From Bacillota bacterium (lineage in GTDB: Bacteria > Bacillota > Clostridia > Oscillospirales > Feifaniaceae): a stretch of 44,126 nucleotides of DNA. The notes below the pieces were generated by a model. That model saw only the letters and a program-made list of their open reading frames with translations, did no database searches and had not been told where the DNA came from. The DNA is taken from NCBI GenBank assembly GCA_030705925.1, contig JAUZPM010000011.1, forward strand, positions 1-44,126. Direction: 5' to 3'. This document shows, piece by piece, positions 23,565-34,721 of the stretch; the stretch's first letter is position 1, and each line of letters starts with the position of its first letter. The position numbers were made by a program, and so were the translations under genes.

Positions 23565-25568
23565 ATGAGAAAAATTCAAAAGGGGAAGTTAAAAAATAAC
23601 ATTATAATATCTTTATCTTTTTTGATTTTAATAATCATTGGATATTTCTTTGGATTAGTCGCTGGAACAGGTTTTCTTTTTGGAATAATTGCCAGCTTAT
23701 CAGTTTATATTGTTTTTACAGCTCTTCCTGTGGGAAAATTAAATGCATTTATGAATAAACTTCCCGCAGATATTACTGCCAACGCTGGAAATGCGTTAGT
23801 AAAATCTCCTTTTCCTATTGCTGTTGTAAGTGCTGACGGAACCATTGTTTGGGTTAATGACGCTTTTTCGAGAACAATTTCAAAAAAAGCGTTTTTTGGT
23901 AAAAAAATTAATGAATTCGAACAGGGTGTAGATATAGCAAAGGTAAAAAAAGATACATTGGCTTCAGGAGTGCATGTCACAGTTGGAGAAAATGATAAAA
24001 AGTTTATCATCTTTGGAATACCTGTTTATAATGAAAACAAGGAAAATGTTCCTGACCAGCAGATGTATGTTCTATATTTTGAGGAAGAAACAGAGTTTGT
24101 AAACCTAAGCAAGCTCTACAGAGACAGCAGGCCAGTTACTGGACTGGTTTTAATAGATAATTATGATGAGGTTGCCGCTTTTGCTAGAAGCCGTGATAAG
24201 TCAGGGGTAATGGCCGAAATAGACAAACAGATAAGCGAATGGGCTGAAGGAGCATGTGCTCTGTTCAGACAGATGGACAATAACAGGTATATAATAGTAT
24301 TTGAAGAAAAATATCTAGATCAAATTAAAGAGTCCAAATTCGGTATACTTGATTCTATAAGAAAAATAACAATTGACAAAACCCCTGTGACCATATCTAT
24401 CGGCATTGGCACTGAAGGTGCTACATTTGCCCAAAGCTATGAATTTGCGGCTCAAGCACTTGATATGGCTTTGGGTAGAGGCGGAGATCAGGCGGTAATA
24501 AAAACCAAAAATAACTATGAATTTTACGGCGGACGCTCTAAAGGCGTTGAAAAAAGAACAAAGGTCAAATCACGTGTAATAGCGGATTCATTGATGGCGC
24601 TTATTGAAAATAGCGATAATGTCCTCGTTATGGGACATAAATACGCAGATTTTGACGCTGTCGGTGCAAGTGTAGGTATTGCGCGCATATCTAAGGTTGC
24701 CGGCAAGCGTGTTAACATAGTATGCAACAGGAGCACCAACCTTGCAATGCCTTTAATTGAAAACTTGGAGAAAATGCCTGATTATGAAGGCGTGTTCGTT
24801 GATCCGCTTACGGGGCTCGATCTCCTTCGCTTAAAAACATTGCTTGTAGTTTGTGATGTTCACAGCCTTCATTATGTTGAGTTTGCAGATATAGTAAAAA
24901 ATGCTGCTAATATCGTTGTAATTGATCATCACAGGAAAATGACAGATTATATAGAAAACGCGGTATTGAATTATCACGAACCCTATGCTTCATCAACAAG
25001 TGAAATCGTAACCGAGCTAGTTCAATATATTGATGGTGAAGGAACACTTCTCAGTGACGAGGCATCAGCACTTCTTGCAGGAATTGTGCTCGACACCAAA
25101 AACTTCTTTTTTAAAACAGGGTTCAGAACTTTTGAAGCTGCAGCCTATCTCAGAAAAGCCGGCGCTGATCCTATGGAGGTCAAAAAGACATTCCAAAGCG
25201 ATTTCGACAGTTATGTAAGAAAGACAGAATTCATACAAAATGCTGACTTTTATAAGGATAAAATCGCCATTTCAATATGGAATGGAGAACCGTTTGAAGA
25301 TGCAAAAACTGTTATGGCACAGGCGGCGGATGAGCTTCTTTCCATTGAAGGAGTTGAAGCATCCTTTGTATTATATATGGTCGGCGATAATGTTCATATA
25401 TCAAGCCGGTCGTTAGGCACCATCAATGTTCAGAGTATTATGGAATATTTAGGCGGCGGCGGGCACATGACTAACGCCGGCGTTCAGGTAAGCGGCACCT
25501 TAGACGAAGCAAAAATAAAACTGATCGCGGCAATAGACCGCTATCTGGCAGAGAATAACGGAGGTTAA
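23565..25568 (+). CDS. gdpP: Cyclic-di-AMP phosphodiesterase
   Basis: A 667-residue membrane protein that hydrolyses c-di-AMP to pApA. Order: two transmembrane helices (about residues 10-60), a PAS domain (about 80-165), a degenerate GGDEF domain (about 175-300, no GGDEF motif), then DHH ([30 protein letters not shown]) and DHHA1 ending in [10 protein letters not shown]. All DHH metal-site motifs are present, so it should be active. ATG 23565 follows GAGAGGGGGA. The longer frame from 23535 overlaps the preceding gene and is unlikely. With DarA at 4949, the window holds both a c-di-AMP receptor and its degrading enzyme. rplI follows immediately. Confidence 0.95.
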   Translation: MRKIQKGKLKNNIIISLSFLILIIIGYFFGLVAGTGFLFGIIASLSVYIVFTALPVGKLNAFMNKLPADITANAGNALVKSPFPIAVVSADGTIVWVNDAFSRTISKKAFFGKKINEFEQGVDIAKVKKDTLASGVHVTVGENDKKFIIFGIPVYNENKENVPDQQMYVLYFEEETEFVNLSKLYRDSRPVTGLVLIDNYDEVAAFARSRDKSGVMAEIDKQISEWAEGACALFRQMDNNRYIIVFEEKYLDQIKESKFGILDSIRKITIDKTPVTISIGIGTEGATFAQSYEFAAQALDMALGRGGDQAVIKTKNNYEFYGGRSKGVEKRTKVKSRVIADSLMALIENSDNVLVMGHKYADFDAVGASVGIARISKVAGKRVNIVCNRSTNLAMPLIENLEKMPDYEGVFVDPLTGLDLLRLKTLLVVCDVHSLHYVEFADIVKNAANIVVIDHHRKMTDYIENAVLNYHEPYASSTSEIVTELVQYIDGEGTLLSDEASALLAGIVLDTKNFFFKTGFRTFEAAAYLRKAGADPMEVKKTFQSDFDSYVRKTEFIQNADFYKDKIAISIWNGEPFEDAKTVMAQAADELLSIEGVEASFVLYMVGDNVHISSRSLGTINVQSIMEYLGGGGHMTNAGVQVSGTLDEAKIKLIAAIDRYLAENNGG

Positions 25569-25569
25569 C

Positions 25570-26016
25570 ATGAAAGTAATTTTGCAGGCAGATGTTAAAG
25601 GAACGGGTAAAAAAGGTCAGCTAGTCAATGTCAGCGACGGATATGCTCGAAATTTTCTTTTCCCCAAAAAACTTGCTACTGAGGCTAACGACACAAATAT
25701 AAGCAAGCTGAAAGCACAAGAGGAAGCGGTAAAATTCCGTTTAGAGACAGAAAAGAAAGAGGCAAGAGAACTTGCCGGTAAACTTGAAGGAAAAACTGTT
25801 AAAATTGCAGCTAAAGGCGGAGAACAAGGTAAATTATTTGGTTCTGTCACATCCAAAGAGATAAGCGAAGAGCTTTCAAAACAATTTGGACTTGTCATTG
25901 ACAAAAAGAAGATCGTATTAAATGACGATATCAAGCATTTTGGAACCGTTGAGGTCGAAGCAAAAATATATCCCGAAATATCCGCTAAATTTTTTGTTAT
26001 GGTTTATGCTGCTTAA
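25570..26016 (+). CDS. rplI: 50S ribosomal protein bL9
   Basis: A 148-residue protein. The N-terminal rRNA-binding domain begins [33 protein letters not shown], matching the family signature. A long charged helix and the C-terminal domain follow at typical length. It lies one base after the gdpP stop, so translation is probably coupled, and 18 bases before dnaB in the conserved gdpP-rplI-dnaB order. Confidence 0.97.
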   Translation: MKVILQADVKGTGKKGQLVNVSDGYARNFLFPKKLATEANDTNISKLKAQEEAVKFRLETEKKEARELAGKLEGKTVKIAAKGGEQGKLFGSVTSKEISEELSKQFGLVIDKKKIVLNDDIKHFGTVEVEAKIYPEISAKFFVMVYAA

Positions 26017-26034
26017 TAAAAATAGGAGGCTGAA

Positions 26035-27357
26035 ATGGCTGAAGAAATGAATATTTCAAGAGTGCCGTTCAGCCTTGAGGCTGAACAGGCAGTTCTTGGA
26101 GCGGTACTTATTGACCCGGACAGCATGAATGATGTTGCCGACATGCTTACGCCGCAGGATTTTTATATAGAGCAGAATGCTCAAATTTATGAAATAATGT
26201 ACGGCATGTACACAGATAACCAAACGGTGGATGTCGTAACCCTGCTTGAGGGTATGAAAACGGCCGGAGTCTATGAAGAAGGTCAAAGCAAAAAATACGT
26301 GCTGCAGCTGGCAGAATTCGTGCCTACAAGCAGTAATATAAAAAAGTATGCACGTATAGTCTGGGAAAAATCACTGATGCGAGGTCTTATTGGAGCAGCT
26401 GGAGAAATCATAGATATGTGCTCAGAAGAGAGTGATGAGTTTGCAAGTATCCTCGACGCTTCTGAACAGAAAATCTATGATATTACGAACGGGCGAAAAA
26501 GTTATGAGTTCACGCCTATGCTTCAAATCGTATCTGATACATACCAGCGTATCAGTGATGCAGCAAGCGGCAATAATGACAAATATAAAGGCATTTCAAC
26601 CGGGCTGTCTGATTTGGACGAAATAATATCAGGACTGAACAGGTCCGATTTGATAGTTATTGCGGCTCGTCCTGGTGTCGGAAAAACATCACTTGCTATG
26701 AACATTGCTCAATATGCCGCAACGAAAGACGGTAAGAAAGCTGCGGTATTTTCACTTGAAATGTCAAAGGAGCAGCTTGTAGCCCGTATGCTTGCTACAC
26801 AATCCCGTATTCCGAGCACAAGACTTATGCGAGGCGATATAAGGGGGGACGAATGGGATAGGCTGACTGAGGCCGTTGATATGCTTGTTAAATGCAAACT
26901 GAGAATAGATGATAACCCTTCAGTAACAATTGCTGAGATGAAGGCAAAGATCCGACGCGAAAAAAATGTCGATCTTTTAATAATAGACTATTTACAGCTG
27001 ATGCATTCTTCACGCCGTTCTGAAAACAGGGTAATCGAGGTTGCGGAGATAACGCGAAGCCTTAAAATAATGGCAAAGGAACTAAATATTCCAGTTGTTG
27101 TTTTGTCACAGCTTTCACGTGGCTCTGAGTCAAGAAATGAGCCTGTCTTGTCAGACCTTCGCGAATCCGGCGCAATAGAACAGGATGCGGATATAGTACT
27201 TATGCTCTATCGTGATGAAAATCCGGCTGATGAACAGGTCAGCATTGCTAAATGTAAAATTGCTAAAAACAGGCATGGCAGAACTGATACAATAGAGTTA
27301 TACTGGGATGGAGAACTTACCCAGTTCAAAAACGTGGACAAGGTACACAATGAGTAA
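26035..27357 (+). CDS. dnaB: Replicative DNA helicase DnaB
   Basis: A 440-residue hexameric replication-fork helicase (DnaC in Bacillus naming). The N-terminal domain has SLEAEQAVLGAVLIDP. The RecA-like domain has Walker A ARPGVGKTS, FSLEMSKEQLVARML, Walker B LLIIDYLQLM, VVLSQLSRG and LSDLRESGAIEQDADIV. Length and motifs are standard with no intein. AGGAGG precedes the ATG. Its end overlaps tilS by 8 bases. Confidence 0.97.
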   Translation: MAEEMNISRVPFSLEAEQAVLGAVLIDPDSMNDVADMLTPQDFYIEQNAQIYEIMYGMYTDNQTVDVVTLLEGMKTAGVYEEGQSKKYVLQLAEFVPTSSNIKKYARIVWEKSLMRGLIGAAGEIIDMCSEESDEFASILDASEQKIYDITNGRKSYEFTPMLQIVSDTYQRISDAASGNNDKYKGISTGLSDLDEIISGLNRSDLIVIAARPGVGKTSLAMNIAQYAATKDGKKAAVFSLEMSKEQLVARMLATQSRIPSTRLMRGDIRGDEWDRLTEAVDMLVKCKLRIDDNPSVTIAEMKAKIRREKNVDLLIIDYLQLMHSSRRSENRVIEVAEITRSLKIMAKELNIPVVVLSQLSRGSESRNEPVLSDLRESGAIEQDADIVLMLYRDENPADEQVSIAKCKIAKNRHGRTDTIELYWDGELTQFKNVDKVHNE

Positions 27358-28741
27358 AAGAAACTTTGAAAAAAATCTGCTTAATATTATTCAAAAAGAA
27401 AAACTTGTTTATTCGGGGTGTACTGTTCTTGCTGCTGTTTCAGGAGGCGCTGATTCCACAGCATTGCTGTTAGCGCTGAACTCGGTAAAAGAAGCTGTAG
27501 GCTTTACACTTTGTGCAATACATGTCAATCATAATCTTAGAGGCGATGAATCTGACCGGGATGAATTATTTGTAAGGGATTTATGCGAAAAGTTAAAGAT
27601 ACCGCTAAGAGTGGCAAGCTGTAATGTAAAAAGCATAGAAAAGAAATTAAATATTTCAACAGAGCTTGCGGCACGTATAGCAAGATATAATGAATTTATA
27701 AATGAAGCCCGGGGATATTCCGGTTGTATCGTTGCAACTGCGCACACTCAGGACGATAACGCTGAAACAATACTTCATAACTTAATACGGGGAACAGGTC
27801 TTAAAGGCTTATGCGGAATACCACAGCGAATTGAGAAAGAAAGTATAGTTTTTATCAGGCCATTATTGAAAGTTACACGGAAAGAGATAATTGAGTATCT
27901 TGACGCTTATGGGCAAAGTTTTGTAACTGACAGCACAAATGCTGATGAAAAATACACAAGAAACGCAATTAGGCACAATATTAAAGCCTATATCGAGGAA
28001 CGGCTCAATCCGTCTTTCTCTAGAACGATTTCTAGAATGAGCGAAGGACTGATTGAAGATGAAGAATACCTAAACAGTAAAGCACAAGAGTTTCTAAGCA
28101 AGGCACTTATTTATAAAGATGATAATGAAATTATTTTATCCGCTGAAAAAATCAAAGATTTTCATAATGCAATCTCTACCAGGATAATAGCAGTATGTAT
28201 GAAATCATTAAGCGGCATTGATTATGAAAGATCTCATATTGAAGCGGGTCTGGATATTAGTTCTAAAGAAGGATTTAAAGAAGCCTCCGTTCCGGCAAAT
28301 CTCAATGTTTATAAAAGCGGAGACAAGCTTGTCTTTAGAAAAGATAATGAAACCCTAGAACCATATTGTAAAGAACTTAAAAAAGGCGAAACATTTATAC
28401 CTAACATTGGGAAATTTCATGTTTTAAGTCAGGATGATCCAAAAGTTAATTGTTTATTAATAAAAGAAAGAATCAGTTATGATAAAATCAGTAAAAATTT
28501 AGTTGTTCGAAGCCGCAGATCCGGGGACAGGATAGTTCTTAACACTTCCGCTGGGGGGAAAACATTAAAAAAATTATTTATTGAACTTAAAATACCAGCT
28601 GAGAAAAGAATAAAAATACCGGTTATTTGCGATGGCGATATGCCTATAGCTATTATGGGTTATGGTGTTACACCAATGTACAAACCGGATAAAAACACTA
28701 AGGATATAATGATAATTGGGTTGGAGGAGAGCAAACTATGA
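27350..28741 (+). CDS. tilS: tRNA(Ile)-lysidine synthase
   Basis: A 463-residue enzyme that converts C34 of the CAU-anticodon tRNA-Ile to lysidine using ATP. The PP-loop SGGADSTALL is near residue 30, followed by HVNHNLRG, TAHTQDDNAET and RPLLKVTRKEI. The C-terminal TilS domain contains RSRRSGDRI and LKKLFIELKIP. The frame could extend to 27308 inside dnaB, but ATG 27350 gives the family N-terminus and overlaps dnaB only by 8 bases. The stop overlaps hpt as ATGA, matching the conserved tilS-hpt-ftsH order. Confidence 0.95.
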   Translation: MSKRNFEKNLLNIIQKEKLVYSGCTVLAAVSGGADSTALLLALNSVKEAVGFTLCAIHVNHNLRGDESDRDELFVRDLCEKLKIPLRVASCNVKSIEKKLNISTELAARIARYNEFINEARGYSGCIVATAHTQDDNAETILHNLIRGTGLKGLCGIPQRIEKESIVFIRPLLKVTRKEIIEYLDAYGQSFVTDSTNADEKYTRNAIRHNIKAYIEERLNPSFSRTISRMSEGLIEDEEYLNSKAQEFLSKALIYKDDNEIILSAEKIKDFHNAISTRIIAVCMKSLSGIDYERSHIEAGLDISSKEGFKEASVPANLNVYKSGDKLVFRKDNETLEPYCKELKKGETFIPNIGKFHVLSQDDPKVNCLLIKERISYDKISKNLVVRSRRSGDRIVLNTSAGGKTLKKLFIELKIPAEKRIKIPVICDGDMPIAIMGYGVTPMYKPDKNTKDIMIIGLEESKL

Positions 28742-29283
28742 GTATGATGGACGATATTAAGGAGATTTTGATATCAGAAGAGAAACTTCATGAAAAAATT
28801 TCTGAAATGGGTCAAATAATAAGCGAGGATTATAAAGATAAAAATCTTTTGTTGGTTGGGATTTTAAAAGGTTCTGTAATGTTCATGACCGAACTTATGA
28901 AAAATATAACTATACCCGCCGCTATCGATTTTATGTCTGTTTCGAGTTATGGGAAAGGTACTAAATCGAGCGGAGTTGTTAAGATAGAAAAGGATCTTGA
29001 TATAGCACTTGACAAATATGATGTATTAATTGTTGAGGATATTCTTGACAGCGGCATTACTTTGAGTTATATAATGGAAGTACTAAAAAATAAAAACGCA
29101 AAAAGCATTGCTCTTGCAACACTGCTCGATAAACCCGACAGACGTAAAATGCCTGTAAAGCTGGATTATGAAGGATTTATAATACCGGACGAATTTGTAG
29201 TGGGATATGGACTTGATTATGCAGAGAAATACAGAAATCTTCCCTTTATAGGCATTCTAAAACCATGTGTTTATACAGAGTAA
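28738..29283 (+). CDS. hpt: Hypoxanthine phosphoribosyltransferase
   Basis: A 181-residue purine salvage enzyme joining hypoxanthine or guanine to PRPP. LLVGILKGSVMFMTEL and SSYGKGTKSSG, which carries the active-site loop, precede the PRPP-binding VLIVEDILDSGITL. The C-terminal VVGYGLDYAEKYRNLPFIG is also family-typical. GGAGGAG precedes ATG 28738. ATG 28744 or 28747 two or three codons on are possible alternatives. ATGA overlap with tilS couples translation, as in Bacillus. Confidence 0.95.
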   Translation: MSMMDDIKEILISEEKLHEKISEMGQIISEDYKDKNLLLVGILKGSVMFMTELMKNITIPAAIDFMSVSSYGKGTKSSGVVKIEKDLDIALDKYDVLIVEDILDSGITLSYIMEVLKNKNAKSIALATLLDKPDRRKMPVKLDYEGFIIPDEFVVGYGLDYAEKYRNLPFIGILKPCVYTE

Positions 29284-29319
29284 CAGGTTGTCCCTGACAG
29301 CATTAAAGGAGTGGAATAG

Positions 29320-31161
29320 TTGAAGATTAATTTAAAAAGTTTCGCATTTTACGCTTTACTTATTTTGGTTATTATTACAGCCATTACATTGCTGGATAGC
29401 GCGAATAGCAAAGAAAAACTGAAATATTCTGACATTATTGCTCAGTTTGAAGGTGGCAAAGTACAGGAATTTGTTATTGATGAAAATAACAATCTGACAA
29501 TGAAGCTGCAGGATAATACCGAGCAGAAATACCGTCTTCCAAGTGCTAACCTATTTTTAAACGATGTTGGCGATTTAATAAAGCAGCAGCGTAGAGACGG
29601 AATACTAAAATCATATGATTATGAAGCGGCTCAGCAGCTGCCTGTTTGGGTTTCATTTATACCGTATGCGTTGCTTATATTAGTGTTTGGCGCCATGTGG
29701 TATTTTATGATGAGCAATATGAATGGCGGCGGCAGTAAAGCGATGTCTTTTGCCAAGTCTCGCGCAAAGAAAGGCATTGACGAATCACGCAAAAAAACCT
29801 TTGACGATGTTGCCGGGGCTGACGAGGAAAAAGAAGAACTTAAGGAAGTAGTCGATTTTCTTAAGAATCCCCGAAAATACATGGAGATAGGCGCGAGGAT
29901 ACCTAAAGGTATATTGCTTGTTGGCCCTCCGGGAACAGGTAAAACTCTTCTTGCACGTGCTGTAGCAGGAGAAGCGGGCGTTCCGTTTTTCTCGATCTCC
30001 GGATCTGACTTCGTTGAAATGTTTGTAGGCGTCGGCGCATCACGTGTTCGTGATCTCTTTGAGCAGGCCAAAAAGAATCTGCCATGTATTATTTTTATAG
30101 ATGAAATTGATGCTGTCGGCAGACATAGAGGAGCCGGACTTGGCGGTGGCCATGATGAACGTGAGCAGACGTTAAATCAGCTGCTTGTTGAAATGGACGG
30201 ATTCGGAACCAATGAAGGAGTTATAATCATCGCCGCAACAAACCGTCCGGATATCCTTGATCCCGCTTTGCTGCGCCCAGGACGTTTTGACAGACAGATC
30301 GTTGTAAATGTCCCTGATATAAAGGGACGTGAGGAGATTTTAAAGGTGCATGCACGCGGGAAGCCGCTTGCACAGGATGTCAATCTCAAAACGATTGCGA
30401 AGTCTACTGCCGGATTTACAGGCGCTGACCTAGAAAATTTATTAAATGAAGCTGCTCTGCTGGCAGCCAGGTTGAATACAAAAGTAATTACTGAGAAAAA
30501 CATTCAGGATGCTACTATTAAGGTAATTGTCGGCCCAGAAAAGAGGTCACGAGTAATTACTGAACGTGAAAACAGACTTACCGCTTATCATGAAGCAGGT
30601 CATGCGATCGTAAGCAGATTTCTTGAGACACAGGATCCGGTTCATGAGATTAGTATTATTCCAAGAGGCCGCGCTGGAGGCTATACACTTTCGCTTCCAA
30701 AAGAAGATAAGTATTATTCAACACGGCAAGAAATGGAAGATGAAATTGTCGTACTGCTTGGAGGCAGAGCTGCTGAAAAACTGGCACTTACCGATATATC
30801 AACCGGTGCGTCAAACGATCTCGAACGTTCTACAAATATCGCACGCCAGATGATTACGAAATACGGTATGAGCGATAAGCTTGGCCCGGTTGTATTCGGC
30901 AATCCGCATGAAGAAGTCTTCCTTGGCCGTGATTTCACGACAACAAAAAATATATCAGAATCATTTGCCGCGCAGATAGATAACGAGCTTAAAAACATTA
31001 TCGACAAGTGCTATGAAAAAGCGATTGGAATTCTTGATAAGTATATGGATAAGCTTCACGTCGTTGCTAAGACACTTCTTGAAAAAGAAAAAATCAGCGG
31101 CGAAGAATTTGAAGCGATTTTTAACACTGTTGGTGAACCTGAAGATTCTAACGAAATTTAA
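29320..31161 (+). CDS. ftsH: ATP-dependent zinc metalloprotease FtsH
   Basis: A 613-residue membrane AAA+ protease for membrane and regulatory proteins. Two transmembrane helices (about residues 7-24 and 107-127) flank the extracytoplasmic domain. AAA motifs follow: Walker A GPPGTGKT, pore loop [17 protein letters not shown], Walker [13 protein letters not shown], and second region [18 protein letters not shown]. The protease site is HEAGH, with the later Asp in the [13 protein letters not shown] segment. The start is TTG 29320 with AAAGGAGTGG at 29305-29314. Last gene of the run before a bidirectional terminator. Confidence 0.97.
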   Translation: MKINLKSFAFYALLILVIITAITLLDSANSKEKLKYSDIIAQFEGGKVQEFVIDENNNLTMKLQDNTEQKYRLPSANLFLNDVGDLIKQQRRDGILKSYDYEAAQQLPVWVSFIPYALLILVFGAMWYFMMSNMNGGGSKAMSFAKSRAKKGIDESRKKTFDDVAGADEEKEELKEVVDFLKNPRKYMEIGARIPKGILLVGPPGTGKTLLARAVAGEAGVPFFSISGSDFVEMFVGVGASRVRDLFEQAKKNLPCIIFIDEIDAVGRHRGAGLGGGHDEREQTLNQLLVEMDGFGTNEGVIIIAATNRPDILDPALLRPGRFDRQIVVNVPDIKGREEILKVHARGKPLAQDVNLKTIAKSTAGFTGADLENLLNEAALLAARLNTKVITEKNIQDATIKVIVGPEKRSRVITERENRLTAYHEAGHAIVSRFLETQDPVHEISIIPRGRAGGYTLSLPKEDKYYSTRQEMEDEIVVLLGGRAAEKLALTDISTGASNDLERSTNIARQMITKYGMSDKLGPVVFGNPHEEVFLGRDFTTTKNISESFAAQIDNELKNIIDKCYEKAIGILDKYMDKLHVVAKTLLEKEKISGEEFEAIFNTVGEPEDSNEI

Positions 31162-31189
31162 TAGGCAGAAAATTATTTTCTTGGTATAG

Positions 31190-31223
31190 AAAGACCTCCT
31201 ATCGTAAATGATAGGAGGTCTTT
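31190..31223. terminator. Terminator between convergent ftsH and secA
   Basis: A perfect 14-bp stem (31190-31203 with 31210-31223) and a 6-base loop sit midway between the convergent stops. The plus-strand side continues ATTAGTTTTTAA. It can serve both directions. Confidence 0.85.
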
Positions 31224-31236
31224 ATTAGTTTTTAAT

Positions 31237-33969
31237 TTATGCTCCGCAGCATTTTTTATATTTCTTGCCGCTTCCGCAGGGGCAAGGATCATTTCTGCCA
31301 ACTTTAGGAGTATTGTTTTTCACTGTCTTACTAACCTTTTTTTCATCTCCGGCAAATCCTTCGCCGGTTTCACGAGCAACTTTTTCACGGCGCAACTCTG
31401 AATCGCTCTTTATTCTTGCAAGATAAATAAGTCTTACGGTATCTTCTTTGATTGCGTCAGTCATTGCCTCGAACATGTCATAGCTTTCAAATTTATACTC
31501 GATGACCGGATCTTGCTGACCATAAGCGCGAAGGCTTACGCCGCTGCGCAAATCGTCCATAGCGTCGATATGATCCATCCAGTTTTTATCGATACATTGC
31601 AGAAGTACTACACGCTCAAGCTCTCTCATTACGTCGTTTCCGTATTTCTGTTCCTTTTCGTCGTAAATCTTAAGAGCTTTTTGTTCGAGTTCTTCTATTA
31701 AATCATCCTTAGTCAGACCTTCAAGCTGCTCAATGGTATGATAATTTAAGTCTTCAGGCGTAAGGAATAACCCTATAAATGTCTGACGTAATTCATCGAT
31801 TTTCCAGTCATCCGTGATCTCGCTTCCGCCGGTTGCAAGACTTACGTGGGTAGCAATAACGCTCTTTATCATAGAGATTATATTGTCATGCAGGTTCTCG
31901 CCGTCCAGAACTTTTTTACGTTCGCCGTATATTACTTCTCTCTGTTTATTCATGACATCGTCATATTGGAGAACGTTTTTACGGATATCAAAGTTTTTGC
32001 CTTCAACTCGTTTTTGAGCTGTTTCTATTGAGTTGGAAAGTATCCCAGCAGCAATAGGAGTTTCGTCGTCCATACCAAGCTTTTCGACTATCGCCTGGAC
32101 TCTTTCACTTCCGAAAAGACGCATCAGATCGTCTTCAAGTGAAATGTAAAAACGCGATGCACCGGGGTCGCCCTGTCTGCCGGCACGACCGCGAAGCTGG
32201 TTATCAATACGTCTGCTTTCGTGCCTCTCGGTTCCGATTATAAATAATCCTCCCGATTCACAGACTTCATCAGCTTCAGCCTTTATTTGCTCTTTGAATT
32301 TACTGTTAAGTTCTGAATATTTTTTCCTTGCATCTATAATGTCTGGATTATCAGTCTCACCAAATGAATTAGAAACGTTAATAAGTTCCTCTGTGTATCC
32401 TTGTTTTCGCATTTCGTTTTTGGCAAGGAACTCAGCGTTGCCGCCGAGGATTATGTCGGTTCCACGTCCGGCCATGTTAGTTGCAATGGTAACGGCGCCC
32501 TTTTTACCAGCCTGTGCAACAATTTCGGCTTCTCTTTCATGCTGTTTAGCATTCAAGACATTATGCTTGATGCCCTGCATACCTAGCAGATGGCTGAGCG
32601 TTTCGGATTTTTCAATTGAAATTGTACCCACAAGCACCGGCTGACCTTTTTCATGACAAACCTTTATTTGTTTTACAACTGCATTGAATTTACCGTTTTC
32701 TGTTTTGTAAACCTCGTCGTCATAATCTTTTCTGACCATGGGTTTGTTTGTGGGAATTTCAATAACGTCAAGCCCGTAAATTTCTCTGAATTCAGTTTCC
32801 TCTGTAAGGGCTGTACCTGTCATACCTGATAACTTATCATAAAGTCTGAAATAATTCTGGAAAGTAATAGTTGCAAGCGTTTTTGATTCATTCTGAACCA
32901 TTACGTGCTCTTTTGCCTCTATTGCCTGATGAAGACCCTGAGAATACCGGCGGCCGAACATCAAGCGCCCGGTAAATTCATCAACAATTATTATTTCGCC
33001 ATCTTTTATGACATAATCGACATCACGTTTCATGATACCATGTGCCCTTAATGCCTGATTGATATGGTGAACTAAAGTTGTATTCTCCTGGTCTGACAAA
33101 ATTTCAACGTTAAAAAACTCTTCCGCTTTTTTAATGCCGGCTTTTGTTAAAGATACATTCTTTCCTTTTTCATCAATAATATAATCGGCGTCAACATCAT
33201 CCAAAAGTTCTTTTGAATCTTCCTCAAGCACTTTGTAGGGACGGAGACGCTTAACGAAATTATCTGCCTTTTGGTACATTTCAGTTGATTCTTCGCCAAC
33301 GCCGGAGATAATAAGCGGTGTACGTGCCTCATCGATCAAAATAGAGTCAACCTCGTCGACAATAGCAAAATTGTGACCACGCTGAACCATAAATTCACGG
33401 TATGTCACCATGTTGTCACGAAGGTAATCGAATCCAAATTCGTTATTGGTACCATATGTTATGTCAGCATTATATGCGGACTTGCGGTCTTCGACACCAT
33501 GGATAACGAGTCCGACCGAAAGCCCAAGATATCTGTATACTTTACCCATCCACTCACTGTCACGTTTGGCAAGGTAGTCATTAACTGTTACGATATGAAC
33601 GCCTTTTCCGGTCAAAGCGTTAAGGTAAGCAGGAAGAGTTGCAACAAGCGTTTTACCTTCACCGGTTTTCATTTCAGAAATACGCCCTTGGTGAAGGACA
33701 ATACCGCCGATCAGCTGGACTCGAAAGTGCCTCATGCCGAGAACACGCCATGAAGCTTCACGTACGGTTGCAAAAGCAGCCGGAAGTATATCATCAAGTG
33801 TTTCTCCTGCTTCAAGACGGCCTTTAAGCCATTCTGTTTTTCCTTTGAGCTCAGATTCTGAAAGCGCCTTATACTGGTCTTCCAATGCCTCTATGCTTTC
33901 AACAATATCATCAATACGTTTTAGCTCTCTTGAACTGTGAGAACCAAATATTTTTTCTATAAATTTCAA
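31237..33969 (-). CDS. secA: Protein translocase ATPase SecA
   Basis: A 910-residue motor that pushes unfolded precursors through SecYEG. N-terminus [17 protein letters not shown], Walker [21 protein letters not shown] context [30 protein letters not shown], preprotein cross-linking domain, then [11 protein letters not shown] and [10 protein letters not shown] of the second RecA domain. The C-terminus has the zinc SEC-C motif [13 protein letters not shown]. The longest frame from 34038 reads through the promoter. TTG 33969 follows GAGGTG with correct spacing and restores the usual N-terminus, so it is chosen. Monocistronic, convergent with ftsH. Confidence 0.96.
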   Translation of the reverse strand: MKFIEKIFGSHSSRELKRIDDIVESIEALEDQYKALSESELKGKTEWLKGRLEAGETLDDILPAAFATVREASWRVLGMRHFRVQLIGGIVLHQGRISEMKTGEGKTLVATLPAYLNALTGKGVHIVTVNDYLAKRDSEWMGKVYRYLGLSVGLVIHGVEDRKSAYNADITYGTNNEFGFDYLRDNMVTYREFMVQRGHNFAIVDEVDSILIDEARTPLIISGVGEESTEMYQKADNFVKRLRPYKVLEEDSKELLDDVDADYIIDEKGKNVSLTKAGIKKAEEFFNVEILSDQENTTLVHHINQALRAHGIMKRDVDYVIKDGEIIIVDEFTGRLMFGRRYSQGLHQAIEAKEHVMVQNESKTLATITFQNYFRLYDKLSGMTGTALTEETEFREIYGLDVIEIPTNKPMVRKDYDDEVYKTENGKFNAVVKQIKVCHEKGQPVLVGTISIEKSETLSHLLGMQGIKHNVLNAKQHEREAEIVAQAGKKGAVTIATNMAGRGTDIILGGNAEFLAKNEMRKQGYTEELINVSNSFGETDNPDIIDARKKYSELNSKFKEQIKAEADEVCESGGLFIIGTERHESRRIDNQLRGRAGRQGDPGASRFYISLEDDLMRLFGSERVQAIVEKLGMDDETPIAAGILSNSIETAQKRVEGKNFDIRKNVLQYDDVMNKQREVIYGERKKVLDGENLHDNIISMIKSVIATHVSLATGGSEITDDWKIDELRQTFIGLFLTPEDLNYHTIEQLEGLTKDDLIEELEQKALKIYDEKEQKYGNDVMRELERVVLLQCIDKNWMDHIDAMDDLRSGVSLRAYGQQDPVIEYKFESYDMFEAMTDAIKEDTVRLIYLARIKSDSELRREKVARETGEGFAGDEKKVSKTVKNNTPKVGRNDPCPCGSGKKYKKCCGA

Positions 33970-34007
33970 TTTATTCACCTCGTTTTTTAACGCCATAATA
34001 TTATAAT

Positions 34008-34035
34008 AGTATAACAAAAACAAAATAAATTCAAA
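34008..34035 (-). promoter_or_regulatory. Candidate promoter of secA
   Basis: On the minus strand TTTGAA (34035-34030) and TATACT (34013-34008) are 16 bases apart. A TATAAT at 34005-34000 is an alternative -10 without a good -35. Either rules out the longer secA frame. Confidence 0.5.
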
Positions 34036-34073
34036 CAAAATACGTTATTTTATATATTGTTCATATTTTATTC

Positions 34074-34102
34074 TTGAAGATAAGGGTAAAATCACTTACA
34101 AT
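34074..34102 (+). promoter_or_regulatory. Promoter of trmL
   Basis: TTGAAG (34074-34079), 17-base spacer, TACAAT (34097-34102). Transcription would start near 34109, which excludes the longer frame beginning at 34108. Confidence 0.7.
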
Positions 34103-34137
34103 ATTATGTGATATTTTTGGCATTTGTGGAGATTTTA

Positions 34138-34635
34138 ATGAAAAAATTAAATATTGTACTATTAGAACCGGAAATTCCTCAAAATACTGGTAACATAGCA
34201 AGAACCTGCGCTGCTACCGGAGCATCACTTCACCTTATCAAACCTCTGGGGTTTTCAATAAGCGATAAACAAGTCAAAAGAGCGGGACTCGATTATTGGT
34301 ATCTTCTTGACCTGCATGTGTATGATAATATTGATGAATTTTATTCTCAGAATAATGTTAAGTATGCATCCTTTTACTATTCTACTACGAAAGCCCCTCA
34401 TGTATATTCAGATGTTAAGTATGATGGCGTTGTATACTTGATGTTTGGCCGTGAAACGGCTGGACTGCCTGAAAGCCTAATACTTAAAAATATCGATAAT
34501 GCGATAAGGATACCAATGATAGATGAGGCACGCTCTCTGAACTTGTCGAATTCGGTTGCTGTTGTAACATATGAAGTGCTTAGACAGTGGGGATTTGAAG
34601 GTCTTAAGGAAACAGGCAAATTCGCGAATCTTTAA
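34138..34635 (+). CDS. trmL: tRNA (cytidine/uridine-34 2'-O)-methyltransferase
   Basis: A 165-residue SPOUT methyltransferase that uses SAM to methylate the wobble ribose of tRNA-Leu isoacceptors. It begins LNIVLLEPEIPQNTGNIARTC, continues LHLIKPLGF and KRAGLDYW, and ends with the knotted SAM site VYLMFGRETAGLPE and IPMIDEARSLNLSNSVAVVTYE, all diagnostic of TrmL. ATG 34138 has GGAGA upstream and lies about 30 bases after the predicted transcription start. Length is typical. It stands upstream of pgk, which has its own promoter. Confidence 0.93.
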   Translation: MKKLNIVLLEPEIPQNTGNIARTCAATGASLHLIKPLGFSISDKQVKRAGLDYWYLLDLHVYDNIDEFYSQNNVKYASFYYSTTKAPHVYSDVKYDGVVYLMFGRETAGLPESLILKNIDNAIRIPMIDEARSLNLSNSVAVVTYEVLRQWGFEGLKETGKFANL

Positions 34636-34649
34636 TGGCAAAATATACA

Positions 34650-34678
34650 TTGACATTTTTTTAACAAGACTATACAAT
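34650..34678 (+). promoter_or_regulatory. Promoter of pgk-tpiA-gpmI
   Basis: TTGACA (34650-34655), 17-base spacer, TACAAT (34673-34678). Start near 34685 and a leader of about 37 bases ending in GAGGTG. No terminator separates it from trmL, so some read-through is possible. Confidence 0.8.
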
Positions 34679-34721
34679 TATAATGTTATAAAGTGGTTAT
34701 AAAAAAAGATGAGGTGTTAAA

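Noticed and set aside
33970-34038. N-terminal extension of secA (MFEFILFLL...)
   Set aside because: This extension covers the promoter elements and lacks an SD. TTG 33969 with GAGGTG fits the family start.
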